Positions 15,248-22,389 of a stretch of DNA of 64,000 bases are shown here, one piece after another. Positions within the stretch are counted from its first letter, which is position 1. Each line of letters starts with the position of its first letter. This stretch comes from a virus: the IMG/VR virus record IMGVR_UViG_3300010430_000020, positions 1-64,000 of that record; one strand, 5' to 3'. Position numbers and translations under genes: made by a program. The notes beneath the pieces were generated by a model. It saw nothing but the letters and a program-made list of their open reading frames with translations, was not told the DNA's origin and made no database searches.

Positions 15248-16305
15248 TAGGGAATGAGTCCAATCTTAATTTTTTTTGTTTGATCTATATTAGAGTGTAT
15301 CTCATTGAATGCATCAGTTAACGTGTATTTCTTATCTATATGAAACGGCTCTTTACCAATATTCTCCCGGATAATATTGACCTCTGGTAGAGTCAGCTGC
15401 CGGAAATTCAGAACGCCATAGCAGCGACCGGGGCGGATCAGAGCAGGATCGATACGATCTACATTACTTAGGTTGGTGGTAAAGATCATCTTCTTGCCCT
15501 GGTGGGAGATCAGGCCATCGCTGATGTTCAGGAACTTGGCCATTTGCCTGTTATTATCCTCAGAACGCGAGGAGATCAGGACATCGGCATCTTCCATAAC
15601 CAATAGGTCAGCGGATTTGTCCGTCATGAACTTGACAAAGAAATCATCCAGCTGAATGACTGCCTCATCAAATGTCATAAAAGTTTTGAGCTTATTGCGG
15701 AAGGCAAAGTCACGGACCAGGGAGGTCTTGCCGGTGCCGGGTGTTCCAATCATGACCAGGATAGAAGCATCAGATTTGAGAAAACCCTTCATGTATTTGG
15801 TGACGCCACCATTCACGAATGGGTAATAGATATCCTTCACCCGGTTTGGATTCTTATCGAACCTGATTGTCTTGGCAGATAGCCCGCCACTGCCATCACG
15901 GAAGAACCAATCAATGGTGCTCTCACGCTTTTTGAATTTCCATTCTTTGTGCTTCAGGAAATCGAATATCTCCTGAAAGCGAGCTTTGTCTCCGGTGATC
16001 TCGACCTGATAGACGCTGGTGTTCTCCTCATCCCCATAGCCGCAATTGAAAAAGATGTCCTCACTGACACCAAATACTGTGCGGGAGAATGCAAAGAACT
16101 TAATCTGTTTCTCTTCACAGTATTGTTTAATCAGGGCGGTAATAGACTGTACCGTAGAATTATCCTTCTGGAAATTCATATAGGCAAAGTCGGCATTACG
16201 TCCGGTCTTGTAATAGTTTTGGAGAAATTCGTAGAAGGCGACATACTTGATACCAGATGGCCCATCAGTTACATCAAAAACAGCGGGCGTCTCAAGCTTA
16301 AACAT
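15247..16305 (-). CDS. AAA+ ATPase, BCS1-like
   Basis: 352 residues. Walker A GTPGTGKT at 187-194, Walker B LLVMEDADVLI near 237-247, sensor IFTTN and an arginine-finger region PALIRPGRCYG. The N-terminal 170 residues are specific to the phage version. Such BCS1-like AAA proteins occur in T4-like marine phages and probably remodel proteins; the target is unknown. Confidence 0.8.
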   Translation of the reverse strand: MFKLETPAVFDVTDGPSGIKYVAFYEFLQNYYKTGRNADFAYMNFQKDNSTVQSITALIKQYCEEKQIKFFAFSRTVFGVSEDIFFNCGYGDEENTSVYQVEITGDKARFQEIFDFLKHKEWKFKKRESTIDWFFRDGSGGLSAKTIRFDKNPNRVKDIYYPFVNGGVTKYMKGFLKSDASILVMIGTPGTGKTSLVRDFAFRNKLKTFMTFDEAVIQLDDFFVKFMTDKSADLLVMEDADVLISSRSEDNNRQMAKFLNISDGLISHQGKKMIFTTNLSNVDRIDPALIRPGRCYGVLNFRQLTLPEVNIIRENIGKEPFHIDKKYTLTDAFNEIHSNIDQTKKIKIGLIP

Positions 16306-16531
16306 TTTGTAAAGTTTCCCTTGCTAATTTTCTGAGACGCTTTGCCCTGCGCCCATGAAGTTTTCTTGTGTGAATGCACGGATAATTACGCTCATCAGCT
16401 TCCATTATAGAACGTGAATAGCCGGGCCACATCATTGCATACTGAAGATCGATATTTGACCAATGGTGATACCTCAGATTCTTTAATCTGTAAAAATGCT
16501 CATCTCTGTAAGTGATACTGAGATCAAACAT
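16298..16531 (-). CDS. Basic hypothetical protein, 77 aa
   Basis: Start at 16531 overlaps the glycosyltransferase stop (ATGTTTGA). The C-terminus is highly basic (KLHGRRAKRLRKLARE). Contains YRDEHFYRLKNLRYHHW near the start. No domain recognised. Confidence 0.6.
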   Translation of the reverse strand: MFDLSITYRDEHFYRLKNLRYHHWSNIDLQYAMMWPGYSRSIMEADERNYPCIHTRKLHGRRAKRLRKLARETLQNV

Positions 16532-17525
16532 TATAGACAAATTCACCAACCTCGAATTCTTCAGTTTCTATGATGGGACGGACATCCAGGCTCTTCAGGG
16601 ATTCGAGCACCTGTGCCCAGTGGACCTTGCGCAGCTCCCAGTTATAGAATAGGTCAGCATAGCTCTTCTGGGACAGCAGGCGGCTCTCAATAGACTGTGA
16701 GCCCTTTGTCAACTCAACTATACCCTGGTGCAAACATGATGCAAACACCTCCACATGAGCGCGCTTATCCTCATTGAAAGGATACATATAGGTCCAATTT
16801 GCAGAGGTCTCAGGCAGCGCAGCCAAATCGCTATGGACACACAGGCATTTACCCGACATGGCCTCCATGAGGCTTATACAGGACGTTTCAGGCCATGTAG
16901 AAGGGTAGGCAAAGATATGGGCCTGTTCGACCGCCTTACGCACATCCTTGTTACTAACCGTACCGTGATAATTCATATTCGGATGATCAGCAATCGCCTT
17001 GTACAGATCGGAAAACTCGTTGTCTCTCTGATCCCACCCATAAATCTTAAAGGATGAGTACACATTAAACTCGATGTCGGGGTGATCTTTGGTGAGGCGG
17101 TCGATGGCATAGTAGGCTACATCCAGACCCCGGTGGGGTGTGGTGTGATAAATCAGTCGTATCTTCTGAAAGTTTTTTTCGATCTTGTCTGGGAGAGGAT
17201 CGATTGCATTCTGCAGGACCATGCATTTTTCATAGGGTATATTGTAGGCAGTTATGTACTGATCTTTCTGCCAGTGAGACACAAAGATGATCTTCTCGAA
17301 GCGGCTCCAACCATTGTTTTCAAATGCGGTCTTGGATTCTGGGTCTTGGGGAAGGTCATGGCACCAGAATATTCTGTGTCGATCTGGGTCTAACTCGCGA
17401 GGGCGCGAGGGAATAATCTGTACGTGCTCTAATTCCTCGGTGGTAAACTCTTTATCCAGGCGGCGGGCCATGTTCTCAGTACCGCCATTGGCATTTTCAT
17501 TCACTTCATTCCATGAGATAGGCAT
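16524..17525 (-). CDS. Glycosyltransferase family 1/4-like
   Basis: 333 residues. N-terminal GGTENMARRL resembles the acceptor-domain glycine loop, and the C-terminal half has the GT-B donor-site pattern: IYHTTPHRGLDVAYYAIDRL, HIFAYPSTWPETSCISLMEAM (the E-x7-E type region) and CVHSDLAALPET. Probably transfers a nucleotide sugar to a virion or host glycan, or modified DNA; the acceptor cannot be read from sequence. Confidence 0.8.
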   Translation of the reverse strand: MPISWNEVNENANGGTENMARRLDKEFTTEELEHVQIIPSRPRELDPDRHRIFWCHDLPQDPESKTAFENNGWSRFEKIIFVSHWQKDQYITAYNIPYEKCMVLQNAIDPLPDKIEKNFQKIRLIYHTTPHRGLDVAYYAIDRLTKDHPDIEFNVYSSFKIYGWDQRDNEFSDLYKAIADHPNMNYHGTVSNKDVRKAVEQAHIFAYPSTWPETSCISLMEAMSGKCLCVHSDLAALPETSANWTYMYPFNEDKRAHVEVFASCLHQGIVELTKGSQSIESRLLSQKSYADLFYNWELRKVHWAQVLESLKSLDVRPIIETEEFEVGEFVYNV

Positions 17526-17543
17526 AGTGTATCATCCTCTACT

Positions 17544-18047
17544 TTATTCTCCAGTAACAGTAATGGATTTAATGGATGTCACACTAAACCCCCGCCACGA
17601 ATCTGTATCCAAATTATAGACTGTGAAAAACGATGTATTAGTGAAGGAGGTGCCTTCACCATACTCCTCTGGTAACCTATCTTCTCTTAAAGTGCAACGC
17701 CTTAGCTGAACAGTCTCCCCATTGAGCCGCTGGAAGACGACACTGCAAACATTGTTTTTGAGGAGAGAAAATATTTGATCGGGGTTCCAGGAATCAGAGA
17801 CCAGTGCTTGATGGTCTCTAATCAAATTCTCATGGTCTCCCAAGTACTCACGATCCTTGAATACTATGGGCAACCTTACTTTTCCGTCGCGAATTTCTTC
17901 GGGAAGAAAACTCTTTAGGTGGGTAATATCTTCAGCCGTGTGGAGTACTACTTCTTTATATTCCACACTATGTTCTTTCATATACCGCTTGGCGGTTGTG
18001 CAGAAGGGGCAATTGTTGTTGCGCGTATAGATCGTATAGGTCATCAT
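17544..18047 (-). CDS. Glutaredoxin with C-terminal DUF2693-like domain
   Basis: 167 residues. Residues 4-75 are a glutaredoxin: YTRNNNCPFCTTAK with the CPFC dithiol, then VRLPIVF as the cis-proline loop and YLGDHENL as the GG-like glutathione region. Residues 95-167 (CSVVFQRLNGETVQLRRCTL through WRGFSVTSIKSI) resemble the DUF2693 domain of T4-like phages, usually a separate protein. The glutaredoxin could reduce a ribonucleotide reductase or other phage enzyme, but NrdJ is 6 kb away. Confidence 0.75.
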   Translation of the reverse strand: MMTYTIYTRNNNCPFCTTAKRYMKEHSVEYKEVVLHTAEDITHLKSFLPEEIRDGKVRLPIVFKDREYLGDHENLIRDHQALVSDSWNPDQIFSLLKNNVCSVVFQRLNGETVQLRRCTLREDRLPEEYGEGTSFTNTSFFTVYNLDTDSWRGFSVTSIKSITVTGE

Positions 18048-18202
18048 AGGTACTTCCTCAAGAAATATGGTAAGTCCTTGCGCAGTTCCCTTCGGTTGAC
18101 TGTGTATTCATATAGATTGTAGAGAATTAAGACAGCGATTCCTAACCACACAATGCTGCTTATAAACATTATGATGGTCCACATAAATGTGAGATAGACC
18201 AT
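18044..18202 (-). CDS. 52-aa membrane microprotein
   Basis: ATG at 18202 behind AGGATGATCT; stop overlaps the glutaredoxin start (ATGATGA). One long hydrophobic segment (IIMFISSIVWLGIAVLILY) followed by a basic tail (TVNRRELRKDL). Function unknown. Confidence 0.55.
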   Translation of the reverse strand: MVYLTFMWTIIMFISSIVWLGIAVLILYNLYEYTVNRRELRKDLPYFLRKYL

Positions 18203-18205
18203 AGA

Positions 18206-18400
18206 TCATCCTAATAGGAGATTTCTCTTAGATTCAATCTCTTCCTTGATATACAGGTCAACTAGCCGGTTTGTGCGTGTTTCATCCAAATTAGGGAATC
18301 GCTTCTGCAATTCCTCATGGCAATTAGAGGGGTAGGCAATGCCTGCTCGCTCCAATTCTTTGATGTACATAAAATAATCAGCTTTAGTTTCTATTTCCAT
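18206..18400 (-). CDS. Hypothetical protein, 64 aa
   Basis: Begins MEIETKADYFMYIKELERAG at 18400; the frame is open slightly further but from a TTG. Soluble, helical, acidic. Lies just downstream of the terminator-like hairpin at 18432-18463. Confidence 0.6.
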   Translation of the reverse strand: MEIETKADYFMYIKELERAGIAYPSNCHEELQKRFPNLDETRTNRLVDLYIKEEIESKRNLLLG

Positions 18401-18431
18401 TATAGCACCCCGCAAAGTGATCCTAGTTAAA

Positions 18432-18463
18432 AAGAGAAGCGCGACTGGTGCCGTGCTCCTCTT
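18432..18463 (-). terminator. Probable terminator, imperfect hairpin
   Basis: Minus strand AAGAG-G-AGC-A-CG pairs with CG-C-GCT-T-CTCTT through symmetrical mismatches, then a short T-run. Lies about 20 bases past the stop at 18481. Confidence 0.5.
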
Positions 18464-18480
18464 ACTTATTGTACTCTATT

Positions 18481-18702
18481 TTAGACCTTTGGTTTGGAAC
18501 CAGTGTCCTTCCAGCTCTCAAACTCTTCATCATCATGTGTCTCTTCATATTTCGATAGTTTCACCCGTGAGTCGAATCCGTTTGCGTGCAGTACATCAAG
18601 GATAAAATTCTTCAAAACGGCGTGCTGATTAGCATAGTCTAGTGTTTGGAAGAATTCATCTTCATTCTCGACGACTTCTAAATGTAGTAGCCATTTTTTC
18701 AT
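18481..18702 (-). CDS. Hypothetical protein, 73 aa
   Basis: Begins MKKWLLHLEVVENEDEFF; acidic C-terminal half (YEETHDDEEFESW). No membrane segment. Followed by a probable terminator. Confidence 0.6.
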   Translation of the reverse strand: MKKWLLHLEVVENEDEFFQTLDYANQHAVLKNFILDVLHANGFDSRVKLSKYEETHDDEEFESWKDTGSKPKV

Positions 18703-18725
18703 CTCTGAAGCTCCTGTTTAATATC

Positions 18726-19208
18726 TTACCACCACAGCGATCTGTAGTAACGTGCAAATAGTTTTAGTCCCTCATCAATTTTTTCATAGTAATCATTCAA
18801 CCCATTATTATCAATATCATACCGACTTTCCAAATCCATCACATCAGCATCAGTATCTTTGATCTTGAAGAAAGATTCCTCGCCAGCATAATCACCTTTG
18901 ACCTCGCCAAAGGACCAAATCATTTGATCTATGATTCCTTCCCATTTCAGGAGGGCTTCATTGTACATTTTCTCGTGTAGTGCCTGTGCCTCTTCTTCTG
19001 TCATAGCCGATACATCCACAGGATCAAGAAAATCAGAAGGCACTGCTCCCTTCTCTTTTACGTCTTCTTTAAATGCTACCAACACTGGATGAATAACCAG
19101 AGCTAGCGTATTATCGGCACTGTATGTATCCCAAGGATGCACAGCAACCTTTTCTATCCTGGGCTTCTTGGCCCGCTCTGATTTATAATTTCCGATGCGT
19201 ACTTTCAT
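18726..19208 (-). CDS. Conserved phage protein (HPWDTYSADNTLALVIHP family), 160 aa
   Basis: The block VHPWDTYSADNTLALVIHP followed by a helix ending IIDQMIWSFGE recurs in unnamed proteins of many unrelated phages, which makes this a real gene although the function is unknown. Ends YYRSLWW. Acidic and soluble. Confidence 0.75.
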   Translation of the reverse strand: MKVRIGNYKSERAKKPRIEKVAVHPWDTYSADNTLALVIHPVLVAFKEDVKEKGAVPSDFLDPVDVSAMTEEEAQALHEKMYNEALLKWEGIIDQMIWSFGEVKGDYAGEESFFKIKDTDADVMDLESRYDIDNNGLNDYYEKIDEGLKLFARYYRSLWW

Positions 19209-19220
19209 TCGGTTTTCTCC

Positions 19221-19484
19221 TTAGTCGCCGCTGCGTTTGAAAAGATCGTCTGCCCAGTTGCTATAGATCATCGTTTTACCTTCTTTGGTACGACAAGCCC
19301 AGCGCCCATCATGGGTCTTATAAACACGCATGGCACCTTTGGCAGTGCATCCATAATAAAAGTTCCAGGGAGGCGTATCGCCATTTCCGACAATGTAGGG
19401 ATAATCAGGTTTGAAGAATGCGGCCAGGAAAAATAGAAAGGCCGCAATTCCAAATCCCCATAAGAATATCTTTTTGTTAGTCAT
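19221..19484 (-). CDS. Membrane protein, RWAC family, copy 1
   Basis: 87 residues from the ATG at 19484 (overlapping the upstream stop as ATGACTAA). One membrane segment (IFLWGFGIAAFLFFLAAFF), then an exposed part with YGCTAKGAMRVYKTHDGRWACRTKEG. The region around RWAC matches the next gene upstream, so they are diverged tandem copies with two cysteines that may pair. Confidence 0.65.
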   Translation of the reverse strand: MTNKKIFLWGFGIAAFLFFLAAFFKPDYPYIVGNGDTPPWNFYYGCTAKGAMRVYKTHDGRWACRTKEGKTMIYSNWADDLFKRSGD

Positions 19485-19728
19485 CTTGTGTCCAGACTCT
19501 GCCATCTTCGAGCTTGCAGGCCCAGCGCCGATTGTGGTCGCGATAGATGCGGAATGCCTTGGCTAGCTCGCATTTTTCTTTGAAGTATTTGGTAGGGTAT
19601 TCGCTGCGTTGTTCCCAAGGCATTCTCCAGTCACGCTGCTCATTATCAAAACTTCTGAATGCCATTAACAACAAGAACAAACCAACAATCCCAACCAAGC
19701 CGTAGGTTAGTAATTTTTTATAGTCCAT
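19477..19728 (-). CDS. Membrane protein, RWAC family, copy 2
   Basis: 83 residues. One N-terminal membrane segment (LLTYGLVGIVGLFLLLMAF), then CELAKAFRIYRDHNRRWACKLEDGRVW, paralogous to the gene at 19221 (C, about 18 residues, RWAC). Start overlaps the upstream stop (ATGGACTATAA). Probably faces the periplasm. Confidence 0.65.
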   Translation of the reverse strand: MDYKKLLTYGLVGIVGLFLLLMAFRSFDNEQRDWRMPWEQRSEYPTKYFKEKCELAKAFRIYRDHNRRWACKLEDGRVWTQDD

Positions 19729-19939
19729 CGGTATTGCTGCTTTCTGTGTTCGACTTAATCACTATGGTTGTGCCATCATCTGTTGTTCTGCGAAGTTCTC
19801 GGCGCTCATCGGTGGTCATACCAATGCCAGTCTTCTCAGCCAGCCAGTCATTGATCCATCGCAGGTTCTTGAACGCCCAGACACTTCCGAAAAAGAAAAC
19901 GGCCAGAGTAGATACGATTTTGAAAAAATCTGCTTCCAT
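19718..19939 (-). CDS. Small membrane protein, 73 aa
   Basis: One hydrophobic helix (FFKIVSTLAVFFFGSVWAF), then a polar C-terminus with charged and threonine-rich stretches (DERRELRRTTDDGTT). Start preceded by GGAGGGACC. Function unknown. Confidence 0.6.
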   Translation of the reverse strand: MEADFFKIVSTLAVFFFGSVWAFKNLRWINDWLAEKTGIGMTTDERRELRRTTDDGTTIVIKSNTESSNTDGL

Positions 19940-19948
19940 GGGTCCCTC

Positions 19949-20086
19949 CTATAGGCCGATAAATTTGTCTAGGAGCACATCAGAATACTTCCACCAAACG
20001 GCGGCGAGTCCCAAACCAATACCGATTGCAGCCGCCAAGCGCATTGTAAGGCGCACGGGCTTAGGTTTTCTGGTAGATTCGGTCAT
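19949..20086 (-). CDS. 45-aa membrane microprotein
   Basis: ATG at 20086 with GAGGAG nine bases upstream. Basic N-terminus (TRKPKPVRL) and one membrane helix (LAAAIGIGLGLAAVWW). A late-type CATAAATA lies 33 bases before the start. Confidence 0.6.
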   Translation of the reverse strand: MTESTRKPKPVRLTMRLAAAIGIGLGLAAVWWKYSDVLLDKFIGL

Positions 20087-20118
20087 GCTATTCTCCTCGA
20101 TAAAATATGGTTCACACC

Positions 20119-20126
20119 TATTTATG
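20119..20126 (-). promoter_or_regulatory. Candidate T4-type late promoter
   Basis: CATAAATA on the minus strand, 7 of 8 to the T4 late consensus TATAAATA, 33 bases before the microprotein start at 20086. An imperfect hairpin (AAATAGGT with ACCATATTT) follows it. Confidence 0.45.
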
Positions 20127-20130
20127 GAAA

Positions 20131-20346
20131 TCAGTGCTTTGTGAACTCATTATCGGGGATTACATAGTGTACACTATAGACGTATTTTCTATTATAGTCT
20201 GTTATTCGCCCTTTGAGTTCTTCCAGCCGATCATAAACATCATCATCGACCCCCGAACCCATCTCATATAACTCATTGACCTCATCTCTTAGGTCTAGGT
20301 ACTCCTCCAACAAGGCTTGGTATTCCAGAGCTTTTTGATTGCTCAT
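20131..20346 (-). CDS. Hypothetical coiled-coil protein, 71 aa
   Basis: Mostly helical with a heptad-like run (YQALLEEYLDLRDEVNELYEM and RLEELKGRITDY), then a strand-like tail. Start overlaps the preceding small basic ORF (ATGA). Function unknown. Confidence 0.6.
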   Translation of the reverse strand: MSNQKALEYQALLEEYLDLRDEVNELYEMGSGVDDDVYDRLEELKGRITDYNRKYVYSVHYVIPDNEFTKH

Positions 20347-20456
20347 TTCTTATTTCTTTTTCTCCTCCATCGTGCCAACCGCTTTTTGCTTCCAACTTTC
20401 CTGCGCCCGGATCGGGGTCTATTTTTATGGGGGTGTGGCGATGTACTATCCTCCAA
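20343..20456 (-). CDS. Possible 37-aa very basic protein, TTG start
   Basis: The frame codes for a tail rich in Arg and Lys (HKNRPRSGRRKVGSKKRLA) and ends in an ATGA overlap with the next gene, which argues for coding. No ATG is available; TTG at 20456 is the only visible start and it lacks a good ribosome site. Resembles small basic proteins of marine T4-like phages. Confidence 0.35.
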   Translation of the reverse strand: MEDSTSPHPHKNRPRSGRRKVGSKKRLARWRRKRNKK

Positions 20457-20506
20457 TTACAAAGCTGCCATGCAACTTTTTTGCTTCACTCAAATATGCA
20501 GGGGCA

Positions 20507-20647
20507 TTATTCAACATCACTCCCTTGCTCTAGATATACTTTATCCATTTTTTTCTCCAGGTCTTCGATGCGGTTCTCAAGCACGAAACCCAATACAAAT
20601 ATTACCAACAGCGTTCCGAAAAACGCTGCCCAACCTGTTCTAGTCAT
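20507..20647 (-). CDS. 46-aa membrane microprotein
   Basis: ATG at 20647 overlaps the deaminase stop (ATGA). Hydrophobic WAAFFGTLLVIFVLGFVL, then a charged coiled-coil-like tail (ENRIEDLEKKMDKVYLE). Probably a type II membrane peptide. Confidence 0.55.
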   Translation of the reverse strand: MTRTGWAAFFGTLLVIFVLGFVLENRIEDLEKKMDKVYLEQGSDVE

Positions 20648-21054
20648 AGCATTTCATACCCTTCATTATCTAGCGTGTAGAACACATTCTCGATTCCGAA
20701 TGTGCAAATGGCCCGCTGACACCCCTCACAGGGCCGGGCTAGTCCTGATATCTTCCTGGCTCGTCCTCCATCCTCCCACTTCATCCTGGCGACATACAGC
20801 TCTGCCTTGCGCAGTAAAACTATGTCTGTGTATTTAAGGGCGTTTTTAATGGCATCGATCTCAGCATGAAGGTATATACAGTCTCTGTGTTTGCCGAATC
20901 GTGCCTGGAATGGGTGGGTTTTATAGCTATTGTGCCCGAGAGCTATCAGACTGTGACGTAGATATATCGCCGCCGCAATTTGCGTTCTGTATACCGGCGG
21001 TGAGTGACTTGCTACGTCACATAGGTCTGACAATCTCTGGTCTATCAAGTCCAT
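20644..21054 (-). CDS. Deoxycytidylate/cytidine deaminase-like protein
   Basis: 136 residues. H63-A-E65 and P108-C-E-G-C112 form the zinc-binding HAE and PCxxC motifs of the deaminase fold; E65 is the proton shuttle. Length and surroundings (MazG, NrdJ) fit a dCMP deaminase feeding dUMP for dTMP synthesis, but a nucleoside or RNA deaminase cannot be excluded without the substrate-loop comparison. Confidence 0.75.
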   Translation of the reverse strand: MDLIDQRLSDLCDVASHSPPVYRTQIAAAIYLRHSLIALGHNSYKTHPFQARFGKHRDCIYLHAEIDAIKNALKYTDIVLLRKAELYVARMKWEDGGRARKISGLARPCEGCQRAICTFGIENVFYTLDNEGYEML

Positions 21055-21160
21055 GAACTTTGTTTTTTGCCTCTGTGGCCCGCTCGATAATTGATGCCAT
21101 TAGCACCGCATATGCAAACAGACCAAAAACTAAGCCGATCATGAATATAGCTTCTTTCAT
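21017..21160 (-). CDS. 47-aa membrane microprotein
   Basis: ATG at 21160 overlaps the upstream stop (TGATG). One hydrophobic helix (IFMIGLVFGLFAYAVLMASII) and a basic C-terminal part that overlaps the deaminase start by 38 bases. Confidence 0.5.
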   Translation of the reverse strand: MKEAIFMIGLVFGLFAYAVLMASIIERATEAKNKVHGLDRPEIVRPM

Positions 21161-21360
21161 CACAAGGAAATCCCAAAATGCAGCATGGCTGCTAGCAGTC
21201 CACCTATAGCCAACAAGATAAAAGTGAGCGTTATCGTAACCCCGATATCTTCCTTATCTCGTATGTATCTATTATATTTCTTATAGGCTTCAAACTCCTT
21301 GTGGAGTTTTGATACTTGCTGTTCTAGCTCATGTTCCCGTTGTGTCTTCTTTGTGTCCAT
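21160..21360 (-). CDS. 66-aa coiled-coil plus membrane protein
   Basis: N-terminal heptads (ELEQQVSKLHKEFEAYKKY) then a C-terminal membrane helix (ITLTFILLAIGGLLAAML). Tail-anchored topology. Coupled to its neighbours by overlapping codons. Confidence 0.6.
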   Translation of the reverse strand: MDTKKTQREHELEQQVSKLHKEFEAYKKYNRYIRDKEDIGVTITLTFILLAIGGLLAAMLHFGISL

Positions 21361-21748
21361 TTTTAAATAACTCCCCTAAATCTGGGGGCCGGTAATTGGC
21401 CGACTTTTGGACTTTACCATAACTATTGTAGATGGGTTTACCATCATCATCAAGTTTGCTCATATTACTCTCATGAATTAATTCAAATGCGCGATCTAAA
21501 TCGACGCCCATAGTAACCCCAGTGCCGTACACAACATACAGCAGATCAGTTAATTCTTTCGCGATCTGATCAGGATCGCCGCGTTCCATAGCTTCCATAA
21601 CTTCGTGATACTCTTCATGAATAAGCCGCAGACGAAGAGGAAAATCACCGCTATAAGGATTACTAGCATCAAAACTATCTCGATGGCTAAGTCCAAAAGC
21701 TTCATGAAACTCCCGTACCTTCTCGTAGTTACTTTTTCTTTTTTCCAT
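21329..21748 (-). CDS. MazG-like nucleotide pyrophosphohydrolase
   Basis: 139 residues from the ATG at 21748; an ATG at 21787 in frame is an alternative and neither has a strong ribosome site. The all-alpha MazG/HisE pattern is present: LIHEEYHEVMEAM (EExxE) followed by KELTDLLYVVYGTGVTMGVDLDRAF (the ExxD metal site). Such enzymes hydrolyse (d)NTPs, or (p)ppGpp in the phage hypothesis. Confidence 0.8.
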   Translation of the reverse strand: MEKRKSNYEKVREFHEAFGLSHRDSFDASNPYSGDFPLRLRLIHEEYHEVMEAMERGDPDQIAKELTDLLYVVYGTGVTMGVDLDRAFELIHESNMSKLDDDGKPIYNSYGKVQKSANYRPPDLGELFKNGHKEDTTGT

Positions 21749-21956
21749 TCTGTCGCGCTTCCCAATGTTCGCATCTGAAGAACTCATTTACTACTTTTGG
21801 ATACCAATGTCCCTTGACCTGTTCTTGATTATGGCACAGGCCAGTTTCTTGTAGTTCTGAGAAGAATGAGTATTTGCAATTTAAGCAATACTCTTCATCT
21901 TTTGCATCTGTTTTGGATGTCTCAATAAGATCATCCACAATGTCTTTTGTTGCCAT
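21729..21956 (-). CDS. Small Cys-rich putative zinc protein, 75 aa
   Basis: CLNCKYS, then CHNQEQ and CEHW: four cysteines spaced C-x2-C...C...C, a plausible zinc site. Basic C-terminus (RQNGKKKK). Start set at the ATG at 21956. Function unknown. Confidence 0.6.
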   Translation of the reverse strand: MATKDIVDDLIETSKTDAKDEEYCLNCKYSFFSELQETGLCHNQEQVKGHWYPKVVNEFFRCEHWEARQNGKKKK

Positions 21957-21987
21957 CAAACCTGATGTGTTACTTCGTGTCCATTAT

Positions 21988-22119
21988 TTAGACACCGAAC
22001 GCTCTGAGTAACAGAAACAGGATTATCAAGCACACAAAAAGCAATACATGATTGTGGAAGTCTCGCGGGCCTTCTGGGCGTTTGAACTGATCCCAGAAGT
22101 TTTTCTGATTACGTAACAT
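21988..22119 (-). CDS. 43-aa membrane microprotein
   Basis: ATG at 22119. Polar first half (NQKNFWDQFKRPEGPRDF), hydrophobic second half (VLLFVCLIILFLLLRAFGV). Start has only a modest GAGGG ribosome site. Confidence 0.5.
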   Translation of the reverse strand: MLRNQKNFWDQFKRPEGPRDFHNHVLLFVCLIILFLLLRAFGV

Positions 22120-22130
22120 TCTTTACCCTC

Positions 22131-22268
22131 TTATATCAGGCGGGCCGCATATATACACATACCCCAGAATATCACTGCAAAGTACAATACCACCAGGGTT
22201 ATGCCTATTTTAGTCAGTAGCCATAGCAAATTGCCTAATTTTTGCCAGCCGGTCCAATCACTCGCCAT
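22131..22268 (-). CDS. 45-aa membrane microprotein
   Basis: ATG at 22268 behind a strong GGAGGAGTGAG ribosome site. Contains LLWLLTKIGITLVVLYFAVIF as a membrane helix. First gene after the promoter at 22298-22326, so it heads the minus-strand cluster. Confidence 0.6.
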   Translation of the reverse strand: MASDWTGWQKLGNLLWLLTKIGITLVVLYFAVIFWGMCIYAARLI

Positions 22269-22297
22269 CTCACTCCTCCATAATATACGGACCCATT

Positions 22298-22326
22298 TGT
22301 CTACCCTAAAATTTTGGCCTTGTCAA
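22298..22326 (-). promoter_or_regulatory. Putative promoter for the microprotein cluster
   Basis: Minus strand TTGACA (22321-22326), 17 bases, TAGACA (22298-22303; weak -10). Lies in the divergent gap with the plus-strand lipoprotein gene. Confidence 0.4.
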
Positions 22327-22389
22327 TACCACTCACCGGCCTCCTAACACTAAATATAGTATATATTTCATATAGTTAGGAGAGAATTC

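Noticed and set aside
20457-20506. 23-codon frame between the microprotein and the basic ORF
   Set aside because: Too short and not conserved in composition; no domain, membrane helix or clear ribosome site.
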